A DNA stretch of 64,000 nucleotides from Pseudomonas wayambapalatensis (GTDB taxonomy: Bacteria; Pseudomonadota; Gammaproteobacteria; Pseudomonadales; Pseudomonadaceae): contig CP077096.1 of NCBI GenBank assembly GCA_014268975.2, forward strand, positions 2,951,501 to 3,015,500, given 5' to 3'. Under the pieces are notes generated by a model. It was given only the letters and a program-made list of their open reading frames with translations. It was not told the DNA's origin and did not search any database. The translations under genes and the position numbers were made by a program. Position 1 is the stretch's first letter. Each line of letters starts with the position of its first letter. Positions 17,093 to 25,881 of this stretch are shown piece by piece.

Positions 17093-18594
17093 GCCAGTTG
17101 CACGTCCTTGAGGAAGCGGCCCATGCGCTCGCTGCGGTTGTCGAGCAACTCGCGCGGTGCACCGGCCTGGATGATCTCTCCGCGCTCCATGAACACCACG
17201 CGGTCGGAGACCTGGAAGGCGAATTTCATTTCATGGGTGACGATGACCATGGTCATGCCCTCGCGGGCGAGGTCCTCGATCACCTTGAGCACATCGCCGA
17301 CCAGTTCCGGATCGAGCGCCGAGGTCGGCTCGTCGAACAGCATCACCTGCGGGCGCATGGCCAGCGCCCGGGCGATCGCCACCCTTTGCTGCTGGCCGCC
17401 GGAGAGCTGGTGCGGGTACTTGCCGGCATGCTCGCGCAGGCCGACCTTGCTCAGCAGCGCCAAGCCCGAGGCGCGCAGGTCGGTGTCGCTGGCATGGCCA
17501 TGGTGACGTGGGGCGAGTATCACGTTCTCCAGCACCGTCTTGTGCGGGAACAGGTTGAAACCCTGGAAGACCATGCCGACCTGGACGATGCCCTCCATGT
17601 GCACGCGATTGCCAAGGCTGCCGCCGTCTTCTTCACGCCCGCGCAGGAAGGGTGCGCCACACAGTTCGACCTGGCCACGATCCAGGCCCTCCAGGCCGTT
17701 CAGGGTGCGGATCAGCGTTGTCTTGCCCGACCCCGAAGGCCCGATGATCGACACTACTTCGCCGAAGCGGATGTCCAGGTCGATGCCCTTGAGCACTTCC
17801 AACTGACCGTAGTGCTTGCGCGCGCCGAACACCCGCAGGGCGAAGTCGCCTTGCCTGGGTGCGGCCTCGCGGCGAGCAGGCGCCGGTTGCGCCGGGCCAT
17901 CGACGATGGCCTTGGGCTGGCGCCGGGTGACGTCAAGGTGCTGCTCCAGGCGACGCAGCAGGTAACTGAACACCGTGACGATCAGCACATAGTAGAAGGC
18001 GACCGCGAGCATGGTCTCCATTACCAGGAAGTTCTGCGTGTAGAGCTGTTGGCCGACCAGCAGGATCTCCGACAGCGAGATCACCGACACCAACGAGGTC
18101 AGCTTGACGATGGTGATGTACTCGTTGGCCAGGGTCGGCAATGCCACCCGCAACGCCTGTGGAATCACGATCAGGCGTTGCACACCGGTGTAGCGGATAC
18201 CCAACGCCTTGCCGGCCTCGAGTTGCCCCTTGGCCACAGCCAGCAGACCGCCGCGATGGATCTCGGCGATATAGGCCGATTCGCTCAGCACCAGGGCGAT
18301 CAGGCCGGCGGCATAGGGGTTGGACAGCAGTACGCTGGTACTCGGGAAGACCTGCGGCAGGTTGTAGACGAAGATCAGCAGCACCAGCAGCGGCAGGCTG
18401 CGGAAGAACCAGATGTACAGTGCCGCGCCGCGGTTCAGGGCGCGGTTGCTCGACTGCCGCGCCAGCGCCAGGACAAAGCCGAAGACGATGCCCAGCAGCC
18501 AGGTCTCGACGCTCAACTCCACCACGGTGCCGACCGCCTTCCAGAAGTCGCCGTTGACCAGCAGGCCGGCGGCATAATCCCAATCGAATTGCAT
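17089..18594 (-). CDS. Fused ABC transporter permease-ATPase, polar amino acid type
   Basis: A 501-residue protein in which two normally separate subunits are joined. Residues 1-220 form a HisM-like permease (NRGAALYIWFFRSLPLLVLL and the EAGKALGIRYTGVQRLIVIP loop that docks the ATPase). A proline-alanine-rich linker (about 225-245, PAQPAPARREAAPRQ) follows. Residues 250-500 form the ATPase, with Walker A GPSGSGKT, signature LSGGQQQRVAIARALA, Walker B VMLFDEPTSALDPE and the H-loop VTHEM. With the binding protein upstream it should form a homodimeric importer for an amino acid or related cation. Both halves appear complete. Confidence 0.9.
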   Translation of the reverse strand: MQFDWDYAAGLLVNGDFWKAVGTVVELSVETWLLGIVFGFVLALARQSSNRALNRGAALYIWFFRSLPLLVLLIFVYNLPQVFPSTSVLLSNPYAAGLIALVLSESAYIAEIHRGGLLAVAKGQLEAGKALGIRYTGVQRLIVIPQALRVALPTLANEYITIVKLTSLVSVISLSEILLVGQQLYTQNFLVMETMLAVAFYYVLIVTVFSYLLRRLEQHLDVTRRQPKAIVDGPAQPAPARREAAPRQGDFALRVFGARKHYGQLEVLKGIDLDIRFGEVVSIIGPSGSGKTTLIRTLNGLEGLDRGQVELCGAPFLRGREEDGGSLGNRVHMEGIVQVGMVFQGFNLFPHKTVLENVILAPRHHGHASDTDLRASGLALLSKVGLREHAGKYPHQLSGGQQQRVAIARALAMRPQVMLFDEPTSALDPELVGDVLKVIEDLAREGMTMVIVTHEMKFAFQVSDRVVFMERGEIIQAGAPRELLDNRSERMGRFLKDVQLA

Positions 18595-18609
18595 GCTCGA
18601 CGCTCCTGC

Positions 18610-19440
18610 TTACTGCGCTTTCGCTTGAGGATTCTGGCCCAGGGCCTGGGCCACTTCGGCAGGGCTGGGCTCGCCGAGGTTGTAGCGAGTCAACAGCGTC
18701 TGGTATTCGCCACTGCGCTTCATGGCCTCGAAGCCCTGGCGCAGTTCACCGAGCAGTGCATCGTTGCCCTTGCGCACGGCAAGGCCAATGACCACCGGGT
18801 AGATCAGCTCGTGGGAACTGATCACCACTCGGCCCTTGAGCTTGTCGGCGGTGATGGCCGCCACTGCGGCGTCTTCGAACTGCACATCGACCGCCTTGGC
18901 CAGCAGGGCCTGGGCCGCCTCCGGTGAGGTGGGGAATTCGCGCGAGTCGATCGGCGCCTGGCCGTTGGCCTCGCAGTGGCTTTTGGACAGCGCCATCAGC
19001 TTGGGAATCCACGACCCACCCTTGATCGAGCCAATGCGCTTGCCGCACAGGTCCTGGGGCGCTTGCGGGCGGAAACTGTCATCGGCACGCACCATCAGCG
19101 AGGCACCGCTCTTGAGGTAGGGCAGGAAATCGACCTGCGCCGCGCGCTCAGGGGTGACGTAAAGGGCCGAGGCGACCACATCGAAGCGTCGAGCGTTTAC
19201 GCCCATCACCAGGTTGGCGAAGCGGGTGTCCTGGAACTGGGGGGCGAGCTTGAGGTGCTGGCCGAGCAGGGTCATGAACTCGGGATCGAAGCCGGCAGGC
19301 TTGCCCTGGTCGAGGTACGTGTAGGGAGGGTAGGTGAGGTCCGAGCCGATGGACAGGCGATCGGACTGCAAGGTGCCGTCGGCGGCCTGTGCGGCGGCAC
19401 TGAGGGTCAGGGCGAGGGTGAGGGCTGTTGCTCGGGACAT
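18610..19440 (-). CDS. Periplasmic substrate-binding protein of ABC uptake system
   Basis: A 276-residue family 3 solute-binding protein. A signal peptide is seen (MSRATALTLALTLSAAAQA), followed by IGSDLTYPPYTYLDQGKPAGFDPEF, the typical start of the SBP_bac_3 fold, and later RFDVVASALYVTPERA and GKRIGSIKGGSW. GGAG lies 11 bases before the ATG. It is the first gene of the operon with the fused permease-ATPase, GntR regulator and DUF1989 protein. The ligand is unknown, probably a nitrogenous compound. Confidence 0.88.
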   Translation of the reverse strand: MSRATALTLALTLSAAAQAADGTLQSDRLSIGSDLTYPPYTYLDQGKPAGFDPEFMTLLGQHLKLAPQFQDTRFANLVMGVNARRFDVVASALYVTPERAAQVDFLPYLKSGASLMVRADDSFRPQAPQDLCGKRIGSIKGGSWIPKLMALSKSHCEANGQAPIDSREFPTSPEAAQALLAKAVDVQFEDAAVAAITADKLKGRVVISSHELIYPVVIGLAVRKGNDALLGELRQGFEAMKRSGEYQTLLTRYNLGEPSPAEVAQALGQNPQAKAQ

Positions 19441-19458
19441 GAAGTACGCTCCACTTAT

Positions 19459-19473
19459 GATTGTTCAACAATC
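19459..19473. promoter_or_regulatory. Inverted repeat upstream of the ABC operon, possible GntR operator
   Basis: GATTGTTCAACAATC is a perfect 7-1-7 inverted repeat, 19 bases upstream of the binding-protein start. Operators of FCD-type GntR regulators are short palindromes of the TTGT...ACAA kind, and the operon encodes such a regulator. The assignment is inferred. Confidence 0.5.
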
Positions 19474-19581
19474 GTTGTGGAATCATTAATCAATAGTCGT
19501 GCCAACAATGCCAGAAACCGCCTCGGAGGATTGGGGCACTGCCCGCGAAAAGCGCACCGCAACCCTCACTGACACCCCCAT

Positions 19582-19616
19582 CTACGTAGTTCTACGTAGT
19601 ACTTACGCGTAGTACT
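19582..19616. promoter_or_regulatory. Palindrome cluster upstream of cstA
   Basis: Within 35 bases there are two copies of the palindrome CTACGTAG (19582-19589 and 19592-19599, within a 10-base direct repeat), then AGTACT, TACGCGTA and AGTACT (19598-19616). This density of nested palindromes suggests a multi-site operator. It lies 110 bases before the cstA start and could bind the LuxR-type regulator encoded downstream. Confidence 0.5.
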
Positions 19617-19725
19617 GCGAATGTTCTTGTGGACCCAGTACGCCGAGAGTGTCGTCGTCCCTACCCGGGCACCCACAAAAACAAAAACCGTCGCCGGCAC
19701 ACCCGTCGCGACAGGAGAAATCCCG

Positions 19726-21783
19726 ATGACCAAACTGGCTACCCGAATTGCCTGGTTCGCCATTGCCTTGCTGGGCGCATTCGCGCTGGGCACCGTGGCG
19801 TTGCGCAGGGGCGAAGCCATCAGCGCCCTGTGGATCGTCACCGCAGCCGTCGCCATCTACCTCGTTGCCTACCGCTACTACAGCCTGTTCATCGCCAACA
19901 AGGTGATGCAACTGGACTCCACCCGCGCCACCCCGGCCGTGCTGCACAACGACGGGCTGGACTACGTACCGACCAACAAGCACATCCTCTTCGGCCATCA
20001 CTTCGCAGCCATCGCTGGCGCCGGCCCACTGGTCGGCCCGGTGCTCGCCGCGCAGATGGGCTACCTGCCCGGTACGCTCTGGCTGATTGCCGGGGTAGTG
20101 CTGGCCGGGGCCGTGCAGGACTTCATGGTCCTGTTCATCTCCACCCGCCGCAATGGCCGCTCCCTGGGCGACCTGGTACGCGAGGAAATGGGCTCGATCC
20201 CCGGAACCATCGCGCTGTTCGGCACTTTCCTGATCATGATCATCATCCTTGCGGTGCTGTCGCTGATCGTGGTCAAGGCCCTGGCCGAGAGCCCGTGGGG
20301 CATGTTCACGGTGATGGCGACCATCCCGATCGCCATGTTCATGGGCGTGTACCTGCGCTACCTGCGCCCGGGTCGTATCGGCGAGATCTCGGTGATCGGC
20401 GTGGCACTGATGCTTGCCTCTATCTGGGGCGGCGGCATGGTTGCCGCGGATCCAGTGTGGGGCCCGGCGTTCACCTTCACCGGCGTGCAGATCACCTGGA
20501 TGTTGATCGGCTATGGTTTCGTCGCCGCTGTGCTGCCGATCTGGCTGATTTTGGCGCCACGCGACTACCTCTCGACCTTTCTCAAGATCGGCACCATCGT
20601 GGCGCTGGCCATCGGTATCCTGGTGATCGCGCCTGAGCTCAAGATGCCGGCCATCACCCAATTCGTCGACGGCACAGGCCCCGTGTGGAAGGGGGCGCTG
20701 TTCCCGTTCCTGTTCATCACCATCGCCTGTGGTGCAGTGTCCGGCTTCCATGCGCTGATCAGCTCCGGCACCACGCCCAAGCTGCTGGCCAACGAAAGCC
20801 ATGCTCGCTACATCGGCTACGGCGCCATGCTGATGGAGTCGTTCGTGGCGATCATGGCCATGGTTGCCGCCTCGGTCATCGAGCCGGGCGTGTACTTCGC
20901 CATGAACAGCCCGGCCGCGGTGGTCGGCGGTGATGTGGTCACGGTGGCGCAGACGGTCAGCAACTGGGGCTTCACCATCACCCCGGAAATCCTCCAGCAG
21001 ACCGCCACCGACATCGGCGAGCACTCGATCCTGGCCCGCGCCGGTGGTGCACCGACCCTGGCCGTGGGTATCGCGCAGATCCTGCACCAGGCGCTGCCGG
21101 GTGAGAACACCATGGCCTTCTGGTACCACTTCGCGATCCTGTTCGAGGCGTTGTTCATCCTGACCGCCGTGGATGCCGGCACCCGAGCCGGGCGTTTCAT
21201 GCTCCAGGACCTGCTGGGCAACTTCGTGCCGGCACTGAAAAAGACCGACTCCTGGACCGCCAACCTGGTGGCCACCGCTGGCTGCGTGGCGATGTGGGGC
21301 TGGTTGCTGTACCAGGGGGTGATCGATCCACTGGGGGGCATCAATACCTTGTGGCCGCTGTTTGGCATCTCCAACCAGATGCTGGCCGGCATCGCCCTGA
21401 TGCTCGCGTCGGTGGTGCTGATCCGCATGAAGCGCCAGCAGTATGTCTGGGTCACCTTGCTGCCTGCCGTATGGCTGCTGATCTGCACCACCACCGCGGG
21501 CCTGATCAAGCTGTTCGACCCCAACCCGGGCATGGGCTTCCTGGCGCTGGCGCGCAAGTACAGCGATGCCGCAGCAGCCGGGCAGGTGCTGGCACCGGCC
21601 AAGGATCTGGCACAGATGCAGCACGTGATCTTCAACGCCTACACCAACGCCGTGCTGACCGGGTTGTTCCTGTTCGTGGTGCTGAGCATCCTGTGCTTTG
21701 CCGTGAAGGTCGGCAGACGCGCCTGGGTCAAGCCTGAGCGCAGCGACAAGGAGTCGCCGTTCCAGCCGATCCCCGACGCCTGA
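19726..21783 (+). CDS. cstA: Carbon starvation protein CstA family transporter
   Basis: A 685-residue polytopic membrane protein of the CstA family, which imports pyruvate and some peptides. Family signatures include ALWIVTAAVAIYLVAYRYYS, FGHHFAAIAGAGPLVGPVLA near residue 90, and GFHALISSGTTPKLLANE. The ATG at 19726 follows AGGAGAAATCCCG; an earlier in-frame ATG at 19621 has no upstream support and lies next to the repeat cluster. It is followed at 12 bases by the YbdD/YjiX small protein, its usual partner, and then by a two-component system that may respond to the same substrate. Confidence 0.93.
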   Translation: MTKLATRIAWFAIALLGAFALGTVALRRGEAISALWIVTAAVAIYLVAYRYYSLFIANKVMQLDSTRATPAVLHNDGLDYVPTNKHILFGHHFAAIAGAGPLVGPVLAAQMGYLPGTLWLIAGVVLAGAVQDFMVLFISTRRNGRSLGDLVREEMGSIPGTIALFGTFLIMIIILAVLSLIVVKALAESPWGMFTVMATIPIAMFMGVYLRYLRPGRIGEISVIGVALMLASIWGGGMVAADPVWGPAFTFTGVQITWMLIGYGFVAAVLPIWLILAPRDYLSTFLKIGTIVALAIGILVIAPELKMPAITQFVDGTGPVWKGALFPFLFITIACGAVSGFHALISSGTTPKLLANESHARYIGYGAMLMESFVAIMAMVAASVIEPGVYFAMNSPAAVVGGDVVTVAQTVSNWGFTITPEILQQTATDIGEHSILARAGGAPTLAVGIAQILHQALPGENTMAFWYHFAILFEALFILTAVDAGTRAGRFMLQDLLGNFVPALKKTDSWTANLVATAGCVAMWGWLLYQGVIDPLGGINTLWPLFGISNQMLAGIALMLASVVLIRMKRQQYVWVTLLPAVWLLICTTTAGLIKLFDPNPGMGFLALARKYSDAAAAGQVLAPAKDLAQMQHVIFNAYTNAVLTGLFLFVVLSILCFAVKVGRRAWVKPERSDKESPFQPIPDA

Positions 21784-21794
21784 GGAACGCTGCG

Positions 21795-21998
21795 ATGTTG
21801 AGCAAACTGAGCAAGGTGGGCAAATGCATGGGGCAGGCCGCGCGCATGCTGGTCGGCATGCCAGACTACGACACCTACGTCGCGCATATGCAGGCCCAGC
21901 ACCCGGGCGAGCCGGTGATGAGCCGCAAGGCGTTCTTCCGCGAGCGGCAGGATGCACGCTACAACGGTGCCAGCGGACGTCCGACGCGTTGCTGCTGA
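21795..21998 (+). CDS. YbdD/YjiX family small protein
   Basis: A 67-residue cytoplasmic protein with the family core AARMLVGMPDYDTYVAHM, HPGEPVMSRKAFFRERQDARY and an ending in CC. Members almost always follow cstA-type genes and are thought to be needed for transporter activity. It sits directly after cstA and before a strong hairpin. Confidence 0.88.
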   Translation: MLSKLSKVGKCMGQAARMLVGMPDYDTYVAHMQAQHPGEPVMSRKAFFRERQDARYNGASGRPTRCC

Positions 21999-22017
21999 GG
22001 TGTTTGCCGTGTAAAAG

Positions 22018-22042
22018 GGGCGCCACGCTTGTCGTGGCGCCC
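22018..22042 (+). terminator. Hairpin after cstA-ybdD
   Basis: GGGCGCCACG and CGTGGCGCCC form a perfect 10-base stem with a five-base loop, 20 bases after the ybdD stop. Only a short TT follows, so it may be a partial terminator that separates transporter and kinase expression. Confidence 0.6.
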
Positions 22043-22104
22043 TTGTCATTTGCCGGGGCCACAGGCGAAGCTGGCGCCGCGCCGCCCCCGCAACCGGAGT
22101 GACC

Positions 22105-23460
22105 ATGCAACTCAAGCACAAGATCGTCACGCTCAGTGTCCTGCCGCTGATCGTCTCGGTGCTGTTCATCTGCATCCTGGTGTTCGCCCAGAGCCGCAAG
22201 CTCGAGGAGGACCAGGCGCGCCTGGTGGAAAGCAGCATCATGGCGGCGAAGAAGGCCGAGTTGAAGAACTACCTGGGCCTGGCCATGAGCCTGATCGCGC
22301 CGTTGTACGACAGCGGCGCCGACGATGACGACACTCGCCAGCGCGCCCTGCAGATCCTGTCGCGGGCCAACTTCGGCCTGGACGGCTACTTCTTCGTCTA
22401 CGACCGCCACGGCAAGAGCCTGATGCACCCACGCCAGGCCGAACTGGTGGGCAAGGACCTGATCGGCATGACCGACAATAAGGGCCTGCTGGTCATCCAG
22501 GCACTGCTCGAGAGCGCCGAACGCGGTGACGGCTACCAGTTGTACGACTGGCAGAAGCCCTCCACCGGGCAGTCCACCGGCAAGCTGGCCTATGTGGTGA
22601 TGCTCGAGCGTTGGGGCTGGATGCTCGGCACCGGCATCTACATCGACGACGTCGAGGTGGCCACGCTCAAGTCGCGCCAGGAGGTGGCCTCCGGCGTACT
22701 GACCACGGTGCTGGCCATCGCCTCGTTCTCGCTGCTGGCGGTGCTGGTGATCTTTGCCGGTGGGCTGATGCTCAACGTCAGCGAACACCGCCTGGCCGAC
22801 CGCAAGCTGTCGGCGCTGAACCAGCGTATCGTCGATCTGCAGGAGGAGGAGCGTTCGAGGGTGGCGCGCGAACTGCACGACGGCATCAGCCAGGAACTGG
22901 TGTCGATCAAGTTCCAGTTCGAGCTCGCCGCGATGGAGCTGGACAACGGCCGCGCCGGCGGGCTGGACAACCTGCGCAACGGCACCACTCGCCTGGCTTC
23001 GGCGATCGGCGAGGTGCGGCGGATTTCCCACGACCTGCGCCCCTCGCTGCTCGACACCCTGGGTCTTTCGCCCGCCATCGACCAGCATGTGCGCGATTTC
23101 GAGCAGCGCACCGGCATCCGTACCCAGTACGAGTGCGGGCTGACGGACATCGAGGTGGATGCCGAGCTTTCGCTGACGCTGTTCCGTATCATCCAGGAGG
23201 CGCTGGCCAATGTTGACCGCCACGCCAAGGCCAGTGTCGCGATCATTTCCATCTCTGCCCACGACGGGTTGCTGGTACTGCGCGTGGAGGACAACGGCAT
23301 GGGCTTCGACCCAAGTGCCGCGTACGAAAGCCACGGCATTGGCCTGCGCAACCTGCGCGAGCGGGTCGAGCATCACCGGGGCAGTTTCAGCATTGCGTCG
23401 TCTGCCGGACGCACCGAGCTGCAGGTCCAGATACCCATTAACAACCCGAGGCTTGCATGA
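22105..23460 (+). CDS. Membrane sensor histidine kinase, cache plus HisKA_3 type
   Basis: A 451-residue sensor. A first membrane helix (residues 8-28), a periplasmic single-cache domain (about 30-190, with DGYFFVYDRHGKSLMHP and the WGWMLGTGIYIDD ending typical of sCache_2), a second helix (about 197-220), then a NarX/LiaS-type transmitter: ARELHDGISQELV with phospho-acceptor H258, and an ATPase region with EALANVDRHAKAS and DNGMGFDP. The ATG at 22105 follows GGAG at six bases. The stop overlaps the next gene (ATGA), giving a classic two-component pair. Small organic acids are common ligands of such cache domains. Confidence 0.9.
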   Translation: MQLKHKIVTLSVLPLIVSVLFICILVFAQSRKLEEDQARLVESSIMAAKKAELKNYLGLAMSLIAPLYDSGADDDDTRQRALQILSRANFGLDGYFFVYDRHGKSLMHPRQAELVGKDLIGMTDNKGLLVIQALLESAERGDGYQLYDWQKPSTGQSTGKLAYVVMLERWGWMLGTGIYIDDVEVATLKSRQEVASGVLTTVLAIASFSLLAVLVIFAGGLMLNVSEHRLADRKLSALNQRIVDLQEEERSRVARELHDGISQELVSIKFQFELAAMELDNGRAGGLDNLRNGTTRLASAIGEVRRISHDLRPSLLDTLGLSPAIDQHVRDFEQRTGIRTQYECGLTDIEVDAELSLTLFRIIQEALANVDRHAKASVAIISISAHDGLLVLRVEDNGMGFDPSAAYESHGIGLRNLRERVEHHRGSFSIASSAGRTELQVQIPINNPRLA

Positions 23461-24089
23461 GCGACACCACACCGATCCGCATTGCTTTGGTCGACGACCA
23501 TGTGCTGGTACGCGACGGCGTCAAGGCACTGCTGGGCGCAATTGCCCATTTCCAGGTGGTCGGCCAGGCTGAATCCGGCGCCCAGGCGCTTGAGTTGGTG
23601 GCCTCGCTGGAGCTGGACATCCTGCTGGTGGATGTTGGCCTGCAGGACATGAACGGCCTGGAGCTGACCCGCCGCCTGTGTGGCTTGTACCCCGGCATCA
23701 GGGTGCTGATGCTGAGCATGTACGACAACCAGGAGTACGTGCGCACCTCGATCACAGCGGGGGCGAGGGGCTATGTGCTGAAGAACGCACCCTCCACCGA
23801 GCTGATTGCCGCGATCGAGGCGATTGCTGCCGGTGGCAGTTTCTACAGCCCGGAAATTGCCCGCAAGCTGGTCAGCAGCGGCCGCGACGAGAACGACCTG
23901 ACCCCGCGCGAGCTGCAGGTGCTGGCGATGATCGCCAGGGGTAGCAACAACAAGGAGATGGCCCGGGAGCTGGGCATCAGCGTGCGCACGGTGGAGACTT
24001 TCAGGCTGAGCATCCGGCGCAAGCTGAATATCGATACCCCAGCAGCACTGGTGAAGTACGCGCTGGAGCATGGGCTGGTGACGCTCTGA
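23457..24089 (+). CDS. NarL/LuxR-family response regulator
   Basis: A 210-residue response regulator. The receiver domain has the acidic pair in ALVDDHVL, phospho-acceptor D59 in ILLVDVGLQ, and conserved Lys in YVLKNAP. A C-terminal LuxR helix-turn-helix reads LTPRELQVLAMIARGSNNKE and continues with an ELGISVRTVETF recognition helix. It is translationally coupled with the cache kinase. Its position suggests control of cstA through the palindrome cluster at 19582-19616, but this is untested. Confidence 0.92.
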   Translation: MSDTTPIRIALVDDHVLVRDGVKALLGAIAHFQVVGQAESGAQALELVASLELDILLVDVGLQDMNGLELTRRLCGLYPGIRVLMLSMYDNQEYVRTSITAGARGYVLKNAPSTELIAAIEAIAAGGSFYSPEIARKLVSSGRDENDLTPRELQVLAMIARGSNNKEMARELGISVRTVETFRLSIRRKLNIDTPAALVKYALEHGLVTL

Positions 24090-24151
24090 GGCAGCGCTGC
24101 GCCATGGACTATGGCTCTGCGGCAAAGCCGATGCTCCACCGCAGTGTGCTT

Positions 24152-24250
24152 TTCGCGGGCAAGCCCGCTCCTACAGAACTGCACCGCTCAGGTTTTGCGG
24201 GCAGCGACTGGCTTTCCCGCTCAATCGTGGGAGCGGGCTTGCCCGCGAAG
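24152..24250. repeat. Inverted REP pair (REPIN-like)
   Basis: TTCGCGGGCAAGCCCGCTCC at 24152-24171 and its inverse GGAGCGGGCTTGCCCGCGAA at 24230-24249 face each other across about 60 bases. This is the arrangement of a Pseudomonas REPIN. It lies between the convergent response regulator and dehydrogenase genes and may fold as a bidirectional hairpin. Confidence 0.85.
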
Positions 24251-24272
24251 GGCTCACCCGCGAAGCGCCTGC

Positions 24273-25421
24273 TTACTTGAAATCCCACTGCATCTGGGTG
24301 GCAATGCTCACACCGCTGGAGGAGCGCACGCACACATCCAGGTAGTCGGTGAAGCGCGGCGGCACGGCAATGCCCTCATCGAGCAGGCGGCGGTTGTCGA
24401 ACAGGTAGTTCAGGTCGGCAAAACCGCTGTACAGGCGCAGGGCTCGCAGGACCAGGCGTGGGTTGGCCGGGCCGATGCGCGACTCGAAGCTGGCGGCCAG
24501 TTCCTTGAGGTTGTCGACATCGATCTTGCGGTAGCGCTCGCCCACCGGCGCGGCGCCGTTGGCCAGGGCGAATGCCTGGTCGATCTCGCCGAAAGTACAG
24601 GCCGAATCATGCCCGGCGGAGATGTGGTAGAGGTCGTGGCTCAGGCGCGGCTTGAGGGTCAGGCCGATCAGCGCCTCGGCGCAGTAGTCCACCGGAATTA
24701 CGTCGATCTGTTCGTCGAGGCCACAGGTGAAGCTTTCCAGGGCGAAGCCCATGCGGAACACCCAGAAGATGCTGCCAGAGGCCTGGCAACCCAGGCTGCG
24801 GTGACCGACCACGATCGAGGGGCGCGCCACCACCAGCGGCAGGGCCGGCAGTTCCTCGCGCATGCGTCGCTCGATTTCAGCCTTGGAGGCGGTGTAGTCC
24901 ACCAGTTGCTGTTCAGCGTCCGGAAACTCCCAGGATTCACTGATCGGCGATTCACGCTCAGGGCCGCAGCACATGGCGGTGCCCACGTGGAGGAAGCGCT
25001 TGAGGCGCTTGGAGCGGCTCATCACCTCGGCAAAGGCGAAGGTGCCCTCGACGTTGACCGGCCAGATGGCCGGGTTCTTCGAGAACGACGCCACGGCAGC
25101 ACAGTTGATGACCCGATCGACCTCCAGCAGGCGCGGCGTTTCGCGCTCCAGCCAGGAGGTGTCGAGGAAGTCGCCGCAAATGATCTGCCCGGCGTTCAGC
25201 GCCAGGCATTCGGCATGGCTGACGCCATGCTGCTGCAGGTTGTCGCGCAGGCGCTCAAGCCCTTGCCCGGCGTTTTCGGCGCGGACCAGGAATACCAGTT
25301 GCGGGCCTTGGCCATTGGCAATCAGCTGGGCGACGACCGACCCGCCGAGGAAACCCGTGGCGCCGGTAATCAGGATGCGTTCGGGGGTAGCGGTAAAGGT
25401 GATCGGTGCGTGCGTGTTCAT
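24273..25421 (-). CDS. NAD-dependent dehydratase/thioester-reductase-like protein
   Basis: A 382-residue extended short-chain dehydrogenase (Male-sterility/thioester reductase type). The N-terminal Rossmann motif is ILITGATGFLGGSVVAQL, the strand DRVINCAAVASF is followed by NVEGTFAFAEV, and the active site Tyr-x3-Lys is in VDYTASKAEIER. Such domains reduce acyl thioesters to aldehydes in lipid or secondary metabolite pathways. The ATG at 25421 follows AGGA at six bases. No synthetase is next to it, so the substrate cannot be guessed. Confidence 0.8.
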   Translation of the reverse strand: MNTHAPITFTATPERILITGATGFLGGSVVAQLIANGQGPQLVFLVRAENAGQGLERLRDNLQQHGVSHAECLALNAGQIICGDFLDTSWLERETPRLLEVDRVINCAAVASFSKNPAIWPVNVEGTFAFAEVMSRSKRLKRFLHVGTAMCCGPERESPISESWEFPDAEQQLVDYTASKAEIERRMREELPALPLVVARPSIVVGHRSLGCQASGSIFWVFRMGFALESFTCGLDEQIDVIPVDYCAEALIGLTLKPRLSHDLYHISAGHDSACTFGEIDQAFALANGAAPVGERYRKIDVDNLKELAASFESRIGPANPRLVLRALRLYSGFADLNYLFDNRRLLDEGIAVPPRFTDYLDVCVRSSSGVSIATQMQWDFK

Positions 25422-25830
25422 ACATTTCCTCAAGACGGGTAAGTCATCCGCAGTTCAATGTTAAGTGGCGACATCGAAACGTTGAAATGAACTTAAAGTC
25501 ATCAGTAGGTTCGAGGCATTCGTTGGGACTGACTGATTCGCCTTGAGAACTTGCCCAGATAGACAATCTCTGTTTAGCGCAGCGCCTATCCGTTCAAAGC
25601 TGAAAGTGGCGCAGCCATGCAGCGCAGGGCCGGCCGCCACTCGTTGCGGCGCAGGTCCGGTAGCGGGCATGGCGAGCGGCGCGCCATTCTCCACGCTTTA
25701 TGCCTGGGGGACGATGAATAGAAGGGGAGATTGGCAGGGTTTTCGATGAAACAAAGTTTAGAAAAGGGGCAGGCAGTGGGGAGTTTTAAATATATTTCAT
25801 TCGCGCGGTAGTTATGGTCGACGCGAGGGG
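25422..25830. other. Non-coding stretch before the efe locus
   Basis: Apart from promoter sequence for the dehydrogenase gene at its left end I see no gene here. Short open frames exist but have no recognisable content or ribosome site. An AT-rich run lies near 25780-25800. Confidence 0.4.
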
Positions 25831-25866
25831 TTGTTCCGTTCGCGGGCGTGCCCGCGAAAAGAACAA
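25831..25866. terminator. REP-like double hairpin after the efe operon
   Basis: TTCGCGGGC (25839-25847) pairs with GCCCGCGAA (25850-25858), and outer arms TTGTTC / GAACAA (25831-25836, 25861-25866) extend the stem. It begins 15 bases past the last stop of the efe operon and probably acts as its terminator. Confidence 0.65.
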
Positions 25867-25881
25867 CACCGTTATTGAAGA

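Noticed and set aside
17098..18927. A 609-codon plus-strand frame opposite the ABC gene
   Set aside because: Same antisense composition; the minus strand encodes clear ABC domains.
19603..23472. A 1289-codon open frame on the minus strand opposite cstA and the cache kinase
   Set aside because: Composition is dominated by His, Gln, Gly and Arg, the signature of an antisense frame in GC-rich DNA; the plus strand holds well-conserved genes.
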